Below, piece by piece: positions 1 through 7,366 of a stretch of DNA of 42,791 nt (its first letter is position 1; every line of letters starts with the position of its first letter). Under the pieces are notes generated by a model. It was not told where the DNA came from and ran no database searches. It worked only from the letters and a program-made list of their open reading frames with translations. The stretch covers positions 1-42,791 of the forward strand of contig JACRKX010000064.1 in NCBI GenBank assembly GCA_016219715.1, read 5' to 3'. This stretch comes from Actinomycetota bacterium. Lineage in GTDB: Bacteria; Actinomycetota; Thermoleophilia; Solirubrobacterales; JACPNS01. The position numbers and the translations under genes are program-made.

Positions 1-58
1 AATCGAACCCGCCCTAAGAGCTTGGAAGGCTCCTGTGCAACCACAACACTTCGCCCGC
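1..58 (-). tRNA. tRNA-Gly(UCC), 3' end cut off by the window edge
   Basis: Reading the minus strand, the 5' acceptor strand GCGGGCG begins at 58. The anticodon stem GGAGC/GCTCT encloses the loop CTTCCAA, giving anticodon UCC. The T-arm GGTTCGATT runs into the window edge. The remaining T-stem, 3' acceptor strand and discriminator lie outside the window. Confidence 0.9.
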
Positions 59-75
59 GTGTACGGAGAACGATT

Positions 76-552
76 CTACGCCGGGGGTTCCTCGCCCTGC
101 CAGTAATCGACCGCCGTGTCACGCATGAATATCTCGCGCCGCGCGTTCGGCTTACCACGGTTGGCGTAGGCACCGGTCTTGCCAGAGTCGACGTACTCGA
201 CGACTTCAACGTCGGAATTGGCGCTCAGGCAGAGGATCCGCAGCGATTCGTCGGTGCGGTTGACGATCTGGTGGGCGCCACCCGGGCCAACCGGGAACAC
301 GACGAGTTCGCCGGGTTCGAGATCGCGCCACCCTTCAGGCGTGCGCAGGCTCGGACGGCCCGAAAGCACGATCAAAGCCTCTTCCTCCGCGTAATGGAAG
401 TGATACGGATACGACGCTTCACCCGGACCCAGCTCCCAGACGCTGACGCCGAGCTTCTCGGCCCCCGCCTGCCGGCCGACGAACGCCCGCACACGGCTGA
501 AGCCCTCTTTGTCGCGCTGCTCGTCCCACTGTGGATCGAAGATGTTCGGCAT
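76..552 (-). CDS. Small cupin-domain protein
   Basis: The product is a 158-residue single-domain cupin. The start is the ATG at 552 (MPNIFDPQW...); the frame stays open further upstream, but that extension runs into the tRNA-Trp gene and looks non-coding. Two cupin motifs are visible: YHFHYAEEEALIVLSG with the HxH...E metal-ligand pattern, and a later G-x-HQIVN segment with the third His. Proteins of this size bind a metal in a beta-barrel and act as isomerases, dioxygenases or ligand sensors; the substrate cannot be read from sequence. It stands alone between tRNA-Gly and tRNA-Trp and is transcribed away from the latter. The family is sure, the function unknown. Confidence 0.85.
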   Translation of the reverse strand: MPNIFDPQWDEQRDKEGFSRVRAFVGRQAGAEKLGVSVWELGPGEASYPYHFHYAEEEALIVLSGRPSLRTPEGWRDLEPGELVVFPVGPGGAHQIVNRTDESLRILCLSANSDVEVVEYVDSGKTGAYANRGKPNARREIFMRDTAVDYWQGEEPPA

Positions 553-606
553 GGTCGCCTCCCTCGTAGTTGCCTGGCCGATGCAGCCGCCTAAACTGCA
601 CGCCAC

Positions 607-680
607 GGGCCAGTGGCCAAATTGGCTAAGGCACCGGTCTCCAAAACCGGCGATTCTAGGTTCGAGTCCTAGCTGGCCCG
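607..680 (+). tRNA. tRNA-Trp(CCA)
   Basis: The acceptor stem GGGCCAG (607-613) pairs with CTGGCCC (673-679), with discriminator G at 680. The D-stem is GCC/GGC, the anticodon stem CCGGT/ACCGG encloses CTCCAAA (anticodon CCA), and the T-arm is CTAGG-TTCGAGT-CCTAG. No CCA end is encoded. The gene is complete at 74 nt. Confidence 0.95.
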
Positions 681-740
681 CTTTCTTTGCTTGCTCCGTC
701 CGGAAGTTCTCGCCCGGCGAATACAAATAGACTGGCTGCC

Positions 741-1943
741 ATGGGCGCAGCAAGGCAGAACTTCACCGCTACTTCGCTTTTTGTCGCCATCGTCGCCGCC
801 GTATTGCTTGCGTTTACGTCGCCGGCGGGCGCCGCCACGGCGACGATCGGCCGCCAGGACCTGAGCACGATCTCCGGCACAAGCAACTGCGACGGGCCCG
901 CTTGTTACTGGGGCGGACAGTTCAACACGGGACTAGCCACACCCGGAGATTCGTTGGCGATGCCAGCCGACGGCGTCATCACCGGCTGGCGCGTTCGCGG
1001 ACAGGCCAGCGGCGGCGGCGTGCTGCGACTACACGTCATCCGGCCGGTTGCAGGGGGCCAGTACATGGGCGTGATCGACACCGGAGCGGCAGCCGACGTA
1101 ACCGGCCTGAATCTCAATCCGACCTCGCTTCCAGCAATGGCCGGAGACACCTTCAGCATCACGACCGAGAGCTACAACATCCCGGGCGCGATCGCCGGGA
1201 TCGGTTACGTCAATTCAGTCGGCGGGAGCTACGCCGGAATGCCGCTCCTGAATGCCGGGTCGACCGTCTCGCCGCTGGCGTCCACGCCAAACAGAGAGCT
1301 GCTCTACAACGCAGTCGCTGAGCTGGAAGTGCCGAACGCAACGGCTCTCAGCGCTCAATCCGGGCCCGACTCAGGCGGAACGTCGGTCACGATCACAGGC
1401 TTTCACCTCGCGATCGCCACGTCCGTCAAGTTCGGCGACACCGCGGCTCAGATCGTCTCGGCCGATAACTCGACGATCACCGTGCTCAGCCCGCCGCACC
1501 CCGGAGGCGGAGCGGTCGACGTCACGGTTACGACCGCGGGCGGCACATCGGAGGCGAAGGCCGGCACGAGGTTCACTTACGACGACATAGTCAAGCCAAC
1601 GCTGAGCAAGCTCTCATTCGCGCGTTCGAAGTTCCGGCCGGCCAACTTCGGCGGCCCGGTCGCTTCCGCGAAAATCGGCTCGAAGGTCCGCTACACCCTG
1701 TCGGAAGCCGCGAAGGTCACGTTTACGGTGAGCCGCGCCAGGAAGCCGGGGCGCAGAGTCGGCAAGTCGTTCAGTCACACCGGCTCCGCGGGCAGAAACT
1801 CGTTCACCTTCAGCGGCCGCGTCGGCGGCCGGGCACTGAAGCGCGGCAAGTACATCCTGCGCGGCGTCGCCGGCCTTCGAACGCTCTCTCGCGGCGCCGG
1901 GCTCCGGCGGTCGGCGATGCGCTCTATGAGGCCCATGTTCTAA
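741..1943 (+). CDS. Secreted IPT/TIG-domain protein with a rearranged C-terminus
   Basis: This is a 400-residue exported protein. The ATG at 741 puts a Sec signal peptide at the N-terminus (hydrophobic core VAIVAAVLLAF, likely cleavage after AGA around residue 31). Residues about 40-190 form a beta-rich region of unknown type. Residues about 195-280 are an IPT/TIG immunoglobulin-like domain (SGPDSGGTSVTITG ... VKFGD ... GGTSEA). A basic beta-rich segment resembling the modules that end many actinobacterial secreted proteins follows (KVTFTVSRARKPGRR ... GRALKRGKYILRGVA). After GVAG the sequence turns into a low-complexity Arg/Ser/Met tail rather than the usual ending, and another frame becomes protein-like at the same place, suggesting a rearrangement near 1868. 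Role unknown; probably cell-surface. Confidence 0.8.
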   Translation: MGAARQNFTATSLFVAIVAAVLLAFTSPAGAATATIGRQDLSTISGTSNCDGPACYWGGQFNTGLATPGDSLAMPADGVITGWRVRGQASGGGVLRLHVIRPVAGGQYMGVIDTGAAADVTGLNLNPTSLPAMAGDTFSITTESYNIPGAIAGIGYVNSVGGSYAGMPLLNAGSTVSPLASTPNRELLYNAVAELEVPNATALSAQSGPDSGGTSVTITGFHLAIATSVKFGDTAAQIVSADNSTITVLSPPHPGGGAVDVTVTTAGGTSEAKAGTRFTYDDIVKPTLSKLSFARSKFRPANFGGPVASAKIGSKVRYTLSEAAKVTFTVSRARKPGRRVGKSFSHTGSAGRNSFTFSGRVGGRALKRGKYILRGVAGLRTLSRGAGLRRSAMRSMRPMF

Positions 1944-1984
1944 CCAACGACAACTGGCAGTGGTGGCCGCCTCCGCGCAACTAG
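1877..1984 (+). pseudogene. C-terminal fragment of an unidentified gene, convergent with the DUF262 gene
   Basis: In a different frame from the TIG protein, this stretch reads as a plausible protein C-terminus (...DALYEAHVLTNDNWQWW then PPPRN) ending at TAG 1982-1984. That stop shares the palindrome CTAG with the stop of the minus-strand DUF262 gene (1981-1983), a typical arrangement for two convergent genes. No start codon or 5' portion exists, so it looks like the tail of a gene whose body was lost. I do not recognise the family. Confidence 0.45.
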
Positions 1985-3552
1985 GCGATATGAATTTGAG
2001 CGGCTTGGTGGAGCAACTCGGCTCGGTTGCGCACCCATCTGTCGTAATCGTCCGCGAACATGCTGGATGGGCAGAAAGCATGATCGAGAATCTCCGTCGC
2101 GTGCGAATCATCCATCCGAGCTCGGTACTCCGATGGAGCGACACCGCCAAGCAAGTTGTTGTCCTGGCGACCCATGAATACAAAGTTGGCAAGTCGATTG
2201 ATGTCGTCAAGCGGCCGATCCTGCGTCTTCAAAAACGCCTGCGGAAAGACATGGTGGAATTCATTTCGGTTGTAGTCCCTGAGGACTTCACCGAGATCGA
2301 TCGGCTGTCCCGACACAAACGAGAGCGGCCTCTTTTGAGCAAGTAACAGGATGAAGGTCTTGGTATTCACCGTGCCAACGTAGAAACGGTTGTCAAGGAA
2401 GAAGTCGGCGTCGAGATTCACCGCGACATTTGCGAGAGCGTTGTCCTGACCCGCGCGAAGTCTGCGCATCTCTTCAATATCTGCCTTGAGATTTCGAAGA
2501 ACTCCGCTACTGAAGCGCCGCGCGAAACACGATCGCCAAAACCAGCTCAAGAGAGTGGTTCTCTGTTGGTTCGTGATGTTGACCGCCTGATTGCCCGGGG
2601 TTGCAAAGAAGACCGAGAGCGGGACCAGGAACGTTGTGTACGGCAAATTCTTGAGCGAGTGAATCTCCAAGTTTGCCCGGAGAAAATCGATCGCCCCCTT
2701 GATGCCATTCGAGATCTCGTCGAATCGCCGTCGGACCTCGGCGCCGTTGAGAGACACAAGCGCGTTCGGCGAAGCGTCCCCGGCAACGACCGCTGCGCAA
2801 CAGCGCAACAGCAGGTTAGTGTCTTCTCCTACGCCTTTAAAGCCGAACGGCTCAAGCGTCTCGGAGAGGTCAGCGAACGCTTGTTGCAGGTCGAAATCCT
2901 CGCTCCAAGTCCAGGCTGAAAGGAGCTGAAGCGTGTCGAGTTCCACGCCCATGCGATTTACACGCTCAAAGACAATGGCCACCTGAGCCTGATTGTCAGT
3001 CTCGAAGGTCTGGACTGGGATGGTCGCCTCTTTGAATACCGCCTGCATATCGTCGAGTCGTCTCGCGACCTCGGGGTCGAAGCCCTCGGTAGCTTGTCGA
3101 TACTCCGCGGAGTTGAACAGAGTGTTCAGCGGGAAATGTCGATCCGCTTCAACTTCCGCGTCCTGCAGCGCTACAAACTGAGACTCCTGGGCACTGGCAT
3201 CCGCCTGGTGATCGAAGTAAATCGGAAGCCATGTCTCGTCGTCCTGCGCCTCAATGTCCGTCTGAAACACGCCGAACACCGAAGTGAGCCGCTGCTGACC
3301 ATCCAACACGTAGTCAATCGGAAGCTCTGGATCACGGTCGGGCAGACGATACGGCCCGAGGTCCTTTTCGTGGTTGAGCTGCTCGCGTGTTCTCCAGATG
3401 AGAATCGAACCAAACGGATATCCCTTATAGATCGAATCCATGAGGAACGCGACACGCTCCGGATCCCAAACAAACCCGCGCTGGAATGCCGGAATGCGAA
3501 TTCGGCCTTCGAGGATGTTCTCGATCGCGCGCCGGATGGAAAGATCGTCCAA
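1981..3552 (-). CDS. DUF262 (GmrS/GmrD-like) protein with C-terminal HNH-like domain; 5' end frameshifted
   Basis: This is a defence-type protein of the DUF262 family, known from GmrSD type IV restriction systems and related nucleases. The intact frame starts at TTG 3552 (523 aa). DUF262 hallmarks are PAFQRGFVWD (about 21-30), YPFGSILIW, DGQQR (84-88, nucleotide-binding motif) and FERVNRMG (196-202). The C-terminal part carries an HNH/DUF1524-like EFHHVFP (431-437) followed by conserved Asn residues at about 452-467. The natural N-terminus probably begins at ATG 3607 (MSTSTVDRPPTERV...) in another frame; dropping one base around 3560 joins it smoothly to FEAALDDLSIRR. The translated protein therefore either starts at the poor TTG or is inactive. 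Base composition is visibly lower in GC than its neighbours, consistent with acquisition. Confidence 0.85.
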   Translation of the reverse strand: MDDLSIRRAIENILEGRIRIPAFQRGFVWDPERVAFLMDSIYKGYPFGSILIWRTREQLNHEKDLGPYRLPDRDPELPIDYVLDGQQRLTSVFGVFQTDIEAQDDETWLPIYFDHQADASAQESQFVALQDAEVEADRHFPLNTLFNSAEYRQATEGFDPEVARRLDDMQAVFKEATIPVQTFETDNQAQVAIVFERVNRMGVELDTLQLLSAWTWSEDFDLQQAFADLSETLEPFGFKGVGEDTNLLLRCCAAVVAGDASPNALVSLNGAEVRRRFDEISNGIKGAIDFLRANLEIHSLKNLPYTTFLVPLSVFFATPGNQAVNITNQQRTTLLSWFWRSCFARRFSSGVLRNLKADIEEMRRLRAGQDNALANVAVNLDADFFLDNRFYVGTVNTKTFILLLAQKRPLSFVSGQPIDLGEVLRDYNRNEFHHVFPQAFLKTQDRPLDDINRLANFVFMGRQDNNLLGGVAPSEYRARMDDSHATEILDHAFCPSSMFADDYDRWVRNRAELLHQAAQIHIA

Positions 3553-3587
3553 AGCAGCTTCAAATTACCCGTTCGGTCGGCGGACGG

Positions 3588-3813
3588 TCAACCGTTGATG
3601 TGGACATGGGCACTCCAACAGCTACAGCTTCTTGCGCATATCGACCAGAAAAACGGTGTTGCTTGACCAGGTTCAAACGCGTAGTCGCGATTCTTGGCCC
3701 CGGCGCTGAAAACGTGCTTGCGATCAGGGAAACCGCCATCATCCAAAGTCCGAACAAGCAGGCACCACTTGAGGCCCGCCTCGTTTGCTCGCTGCAAGCT
3801 GCGTGACACACGA
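3588..3813 (-). CDS. Possible small ORF upstream of the DUF262 gene
   Basis: This 75-codon frame begins at ATG 3813 (MARVSRSLQRANEAG...) and overlaps the predicted original start of the DUF262 gene at 3607. The first 50 residues look protein-like (LLVRTLDDGGFPDRKHVF), but the last 25 are odd (Cys/Trp/Ser-rich), while another frame (3560-3811) reads better over that stretch. It could be a remnant of a partner gene of the DUF262 cassette that has itself shifted frame, or chance. No family recognised. Confidence 0.3.
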
Positions 3814-3842
3814 GCCATAAAATCGCAAAGATCTAAGTGAGC

Positions 3843-3867
3843 CGCGACATCTGTCTCCGATGTCGCG
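3843..3867 (-). terminator. Hairpin downstream of tRNA-Leu(UAG)
   Basis: A perfect 9-bp inverted repeat CGCGACATC/GATGTCGCG (3843-3851 and 3859-3867) with a 7-nt loop starts 13 nt after the tRNA 3' end in the minus direction. No clean T-tract follows, so it may be a processing or termination structure for the tRNA transcript. Confidence 0.5.
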
Positions 3868-3880
3868 ACACACCACACAA

Positions 3881-3964
3881 TGCGGATGGAGGGACTCGAA
3901 CCCCCACGAGTTTTCACCCACTGGCTCCTAAGGCCAGCGCGTCTACCAATTCCGCCACATCCGC
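3881..3964 (-). tRNA. tRNA-Leu(UAG)
   Basis: The minus strand folds as a class II tRNA. The acceptor GCGGATG (from 3964) pairs with CATCCGC, with discriminator A at 3881. The anticodon loop CTTAGGA in stem CTGGC/GCCAG gives UAG, followed by a long variable arm (TGGGTGAAAACTCGT) and T-arm GGTTCGAGTCC. Complete, 84 nt. Confidence 0.95.
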
Positions 3965-4000
3965 GCAGAGCGGCCAGGCCGACCGATCGGCCAAGACGCC

Positions 4001-4038
4001 ACCGTTCGAGAGTCTAGACACCGTTCGAGAGTCTAGAC
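4001..4038. repeat. Perfect 19-bp tandem duplication in the promoter of the next gene
   Basis: The unit ACCGTTCGAGAGTCTAGAC occurs twice head to tail (4001-4019 and 4020-4038) with no mismatch. Each copy carries a -10-like TAGAC[A/T]. The second (TAGACT, 4034-4039) ends 7 nt before the ATG at 4047. Confidence 0.9.
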
Positions 4039-4039
4039 T
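4034..4039 (+). promoter_or_regulatory. -10 element for the membrane protein at 4047 (leaderless type)
   Basis: TAGACT fits the actinobacterial TANNNT -10 hexamer and lies 7 nt before ATG 4047. No Shine-Dalgarno sequence is present, so transcription probably starts at or next to the start codon. Confidence 0.5.
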
Positions 4040-4046
4040 CACGTCG

Positions 4047-4583
4047 ATGGTCTGGGAGGACATCAAAGCGTCCGAGGAGAAGCCGCCGGTTCGGCATCCA
4101 AACCGTGAGCTGCCCGAGTCGCAGACCGCGCGGTTCGGCACGCTCCTGCTGATGGCAATCACGATGTTCGCGCTGCTGGTCGTCGCAGTCGGTGGCTGGA
4201 GCACGCTGATGGGCGCCAAGGTGCTGCACATCGGCTTCGTGGTCATGTTCGGCATCTACACGGGATACGTCCTCAAATGGAATCGCGGAGTTCTGCCCGT
4301 GATCGCCGCCACCGCCGTGATCCTCGCCGTCTTCGCCCTGGTCGCCGGCCCCGAGTGGTTCGCGCGCGACAAGGCCGGATTCGAAGAGCCGACGCTGCCG
4401 GCTTCGTTGCTCGGCATTGTGACACTGGCTCTGATCCCGATCGAGATGCTTCTGGTAGTCGTGTCGATGTGGGGCTTCTCGCAGAAATGGAACGTCGAAG
4501 AAGAGATCCTGCCCGGCGAGGCCGAGGGCCCGTCGAAGCAGTCCCCTCCCCCCGCTTCGCCGCCGGCCGCCGCCGGCGCCTGA
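4047..4583 (+). CDS. Small four-helix membrane protein of unknown function
   Basis: A 178-residue protein starting at ATG 4047 (MVWEDIKASEEK...). The N-terminal 30 residues are charged and cytoplasmic-looking. Four hydrophobic segments follow: LLLMAITMFALLVVAVGGW, LHIGFVVMFGIYTGYVL, VIAATAVILAVFALVAG and LLGIVTLALIPIEMLLVVV. The C-terminal tail is acidic, then Pro/Ala-rich. I see no catalytic motif and do not recognise the family. It is flanked by two tRNA-Leu genes and appears monocistronic, transcribed from a leaderless-type promoter inside a duplicated 19-bp segment. Confidence 0.75.
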   Translation: MVWEDIKASEEKPPVRHPNRELPESQTARFGTLLLMAITMFALLVVAVGGWSTLMGAKVLHIGFVVMFGIYTGYVLKWNRGVLPVIAATAVILAVFALVAGPEWFARDKAGFEEPTLPASLLGIVTLALIPIEMLLVVVSMWGFSQKWNVEEEILPGEAEGPSKQSPPPASPPAAAGA

Positions 4584-4654
4584 GCGCGGGCGTCACCTCG
4601 GCGCACTAACTTCTATGCGACCGGCCACGCCGGTCACGCTATGAAACACACCCA

Positions 4655-4737
4655 GCCCGGGTGGCGGAACCGGTAGACGCGCGGCACTCAAAATGCCGTG
4701 TCCTTTGGGCGTGAGAGTTCGAGTCTCTCCCCGGGCA
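4655..4737 (+). tRNA. tRNA-Leu(CAA)
   Basis: The acceptor GCCCGGG (4655-4661) pairs with CCCGGGC (4730-4736), with discriminator A at 4737. The anticodon stem CGGCA/TGCCG encloses CTCAAAA (anticodon CAA). A long variable arm and a T-arm around GAGAGTTCGAGTCTCTC complete a class II tRNA of 83 nt. Confidence 0.95.
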
Positions 4738-4743
4738 TTTCAG

Positions 4744-5043
4744 ATGGACCCGACCGGCGAATACGACCCTGGCGAGGACGCGCGCGCCGAGCTGGTTGCG
4801 CGCGGGCTGGTGCAGGGCGTCTTCTACCGCGACACGATGCGCCGAGCTGCCGAGACAGGTGGCCTCGCGGGATCGGCGGTGAACCTGCCCGACGGCAGCG
4901 TGCGCGTGATCTTCGAGGGTCCGGCGGTGGCGGTGCTGGCAGCGATCGAAGTCGCCCGCGAGGGCTCACCGCGAGCTCAGGTCGACGAACTCGACATCGC
5001 GTGGTCAGAGCCGCGCGGCGAGCGCGGCTTCACAACAGGCTGA
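4744..5043 (+). CDS. acyP: Acylphosphatase
   Basis: The 99-residue product hydrolyses acyl phosphates such as acetyl phosphate or carbamoyl phosphate. The signature is intact: VQGVFYR with the phosphate-binding Arg29, and the GSAVNLPDGSV segment with the catalytic Asn47, followed by VIFEGP. Length matches the family. ATG 4744 lies only 6 nt after the end of tRNA-Leu(CAA), leaving no room for a separate promoter or ribosome-binding site. The gene is therefore probably read from the tRNA transcript after tRNA processing, or the promoter lies upstream of the tRNA. Confidence 0.92.
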   Translation: MDPTGEYDPGEDARAELVARGLVQGVFYRDTMRRAAETGGLAGSAVNLPDGSVRVIFEGPAVAVLAAIEVAREGSPRAQVDELDIAWSEPRGERGFTTG

Positions 5044-5056
5044 CCGGCCGGCAGCG

Positions 5057-6987
5057 TCAGTTAGCCAACGCCGCGCGGATGCCGTCGAGTGCTTCGGGGT
5101 TCTCGGCGCTCGAGAGGTCGCCTGGATCTTCGCCGAGCGCGGCCGCACGGACCGCTCGGCGCAGGATCTTCGCCGAGCGCGTCTTTGGCAGGGCCGGCAC
5201 GATCAGCACCTTCGACGGCTTGAACGGGCGACCGAGCTCATCGGCGACTGCCTCGGCGAGTTCGCCCGGAAGCGCCGCGTCCGCCGCATCGACGCCCGGC
5301 GCGGGCACGGCGAAGCACCACACCGTCTCGCCCTTGGTCTCGTGCGGCACGCCGATCGCCGCGGCCTCGGCCACACGCGGATCGGCGACCAGCACGCTCT
5401 CGACCTCGGCCGGGCCGAGCCGCTTGCCGGCCACGTTGATCGCTTCGTCGGAGCGGCCCAGCAGAAACCAGTCGCCCTCATCGTCGATCTTCGCCCAATC
5501 TCCGTGACGCCAGATGTCGGGATACATGCTCCAGTAGCTGGCCTCGTAGCGCTCGGGATCGCCCAGCACGCCACGGGTCATGCTCGGCCATGCCTGTTTG
5601 CAGACGAGTTCGCCGACGCGGCCGCGAATCGGTGAACCCTCGGCGTCGAAGACGTCGACGTCCATCCCCAGCGATGCCCCGCCCAGCGAGCAAACCTTGA
5701 TCGGCTCAACGGGAAACGGTGTCAAGAAGCACGCGCCCACCTCGGTGCCGCCGCTGATGTTGATGATCGGCACGCGCTCGCCGGTCACGCGCATCAGCCA
5801 TCGATACGGCTCCTCGTTCCACGGCTCGCCGGTCGAGCCGAGGATCCGCAGGCACGACATGTCCGCGGCGGCCGGCCACTCATCTCCCTGCGTCTTCAGT
5901 GCGCGGATCAGCGTCGGCGAGATGCCGAGCACGCTGATGCGCTGCGGCTCGACGAGCTTCCAGAGCCGGCCGGGATCGGGCCAGTCGGGTGCGCCCTCGA
6001 GCATCACCATCGCGGCGCCCATTCCATGCGCGCCGAGCATGTTGACCGGGCCCATGATCCAGCCCATGTCCGTGACCCACATGAACCGGTCTTCCGCGTG
6101 CACGTCAAGCTGGTAAGCGACCTCGGAGATCATCTTCACGGTGAAACCGCCGTGCACGTGAACGGCGCCCTTGGGCTTGCCGGTCGTGCCAGAGGTGTAG
6201 GCAACCATCACGGGGTCCTCGCTGCCGGTCGGCGCGGCGTCGAGCCGCTCGCCGCGGTGGCGGTCGATCAACTCGGCGAGCTCGACGTCGCGGCCGTCAC
6301 GCATCTCGATCGAGTTGCCCTGCTCGCGGGCAACGACCATCCGCTCCAGTGACGGCGTCAACTCGGCGACCTCGTCGGCGACCGGCTTGATCGGCACCTC
6401 TCCCCCGCGCCGCGCCGCGCCATCGGCCGTAATCAGAACCTTCGCGCCGGCGTCGCCGAGGCGAGCCGCCACAGCGCTGGCGGCGAAGCCCGAGAAGATC
6501 GGCAGATAGACGGCTCCCAGCTTTGCCACGGCATACGACGCGATCACCGCCCGTGGCGTCATCGGCATGAAGACTCCGACGTGGTCGCCGCGCTCGACAC
6601 CCAGCTCGCGCAGGCCCAGCGCCAGGGCGTCGACCTGCTCGCCGAGCTGCGCGTAGGTCAGCTCTTCGATCTCGCCACTCTCGCGCTGGCAGACGATCGC
6701 CGTACGGCCGGCGGTCGCCGGGTCGCCGGCCCAGCGGTCGACACAGACGGCAGTCATGTTGATCTGCCCGCCCGTGAACCACTTGCTCCACTTCACGCCA
6801 CCGGAGTCGTCGAGCACGCGCTCGTACGGCTCGCCAAACGGAATCTGTAAGTCGTCGACGACCGTGCCCCAGAAGCGCGCGATGTCGGCCGTCGACCAGG
6901 CGCCGCCTTGCGCATCAGCCGCGTCACATTGGCGTGTTCGATGTACTGCTCGCTCGGGGTCCAAGCGATCTGTGCGGAGCCGGCCAT
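5057..6987 (-). CDS. AMP-forming acyl-CoA synthetase (acetyl/acetoacetyl-CoA synthetase-like), N-terminus frameshifted
   Basis: This enzyme activates a short carboxylic acid through an acyl-adenylate to its CoA thioester. The main frame holds the full ANL set: YTSGTTGKPKG (P-loop), INISGGTEVGA, a DIWRHGDW core motif, GRSDEAINVAGKRLGPAEVE, and the C-terminal LPKTRSAKILRR with the catalytic Lys (TRSGK is usual; here TRSAK). The natural N-terminus MAGSAQIAWTPSEQYIEHAN (ATG 6987) with NVTRLM lies in a different frame from AWSTADIARFW onward, so the frame breaks near 6895-6912, with an apparent loss of several codons compared with the family. The main frame stays open to an ATG at 7069, but that stretch is not family-like. 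It is a recent pseudogene, a sequence error, or reinitiates internally. TAGACT at 6997-7002 is a candidate -10. Confidence 0.85.
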
Positions 6988-6996
6988 CGCTCGCGG

Positions 6997-7002
6997 AGTC
7001 TA
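6997..7002 (-). promoter_or_regulatory. -10 element before the acyl-CoA synthetase
   Basis: TAGACT on the minus strand ends 9 nt before ATG 6987. It is the same hexamer as before the gene at 4047. No Shine-Dalgarno sequence is seen. Confidence 0.35.
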
Positions 7003-7010
7003 GGCAGTCG

Positions 7011-7336
7011 CGTGGCAAACCACGCCCGCCGCGGGCCGCGCTCGCCAGTGAGAAAAACGCGCCCAACAATGACGAAAGCCGAGTGGGGGAAACTCGGCTT
7101 TCGCTTACGTCTAGAAGATTGGAATCGCCTCGGGCTCGGCCCCCGAGGCGAATCCGGAAAACGTTTCAAGCTCGGCCCTCGAAACGCTCTCGATCTGGAC
7201 TAGGACCCGAAGGTCCGTCGGTAGCCATAATGTCGGCCCTCAGAAGGACCCGCTTGATACCTAATTTCAAGTATTTTTCGAAGAAATTCGCGAAAAACTT
7301 CGAAATTTCGCTTGGTTTGGGTCGATTTCGGCCCAA
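7011..7336. other. Hairpin array in the non-coding gap between HMG-CoA lyase and acyl-CoA synthetase
   Basis: The gap of about 380 bp (6988-7366) holds a chain of inverted repeats. They are CGTGG-CAAA-CCACG (7011-7024), GCCCG-CCG-CGGGC (7025-7037), a perfect 12-bp stem (7073-7084 with 7092-7103), a 14-bp stem with one mismatch (7121-7134 with 7142-7155), a 9-bp stem with one mismatch (7162-7170 with 7178-7186), GGACC-CGAA-GGTCC (7203-7216), a long bulged AT-rich stem (7263-7280 with 7291-7307) and TTGGG/CCCAA (7317-7336). The loops of the fourth and fifth are identical (CTCGGCC). I see no convincing gene. Reading the minus strand it would be the 3' region of the HMG-CoA lyase transcript. Confidence 0.7.
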
Positions 7337-7366
7337 TTCGACTCAAGTTCGACGGCGATTCGACCG

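Noticed and set aside
3881-3964. tRNA-Leu(UAG) as an attachment site for the DUF262 cassette
   Set aside because: I looked for a copy of the tRNA 3' end near the left breakpoint (about 1868) and saw none, and there is no integrase gene.
3837-4046. N-terminal extension of the membrane protein at 4047
   Set aside because: The open frame continues upstream through the tRNA-Leu(UAG) gene on the opposite strand, so it cannot be real coding sequence. ATG 4047 with a -10 hexamer 7 nt away is the better start.
7068-7203. A plus-strand reading frame through the hairpin array (MTKAEWGKLGF...LDLD)
   Set aside because: Its sequence is a by-product of the inverted repeats: repeated arms produce repeated Leu/Gly/Arg words. 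There is no ribosome site or family resemblance.
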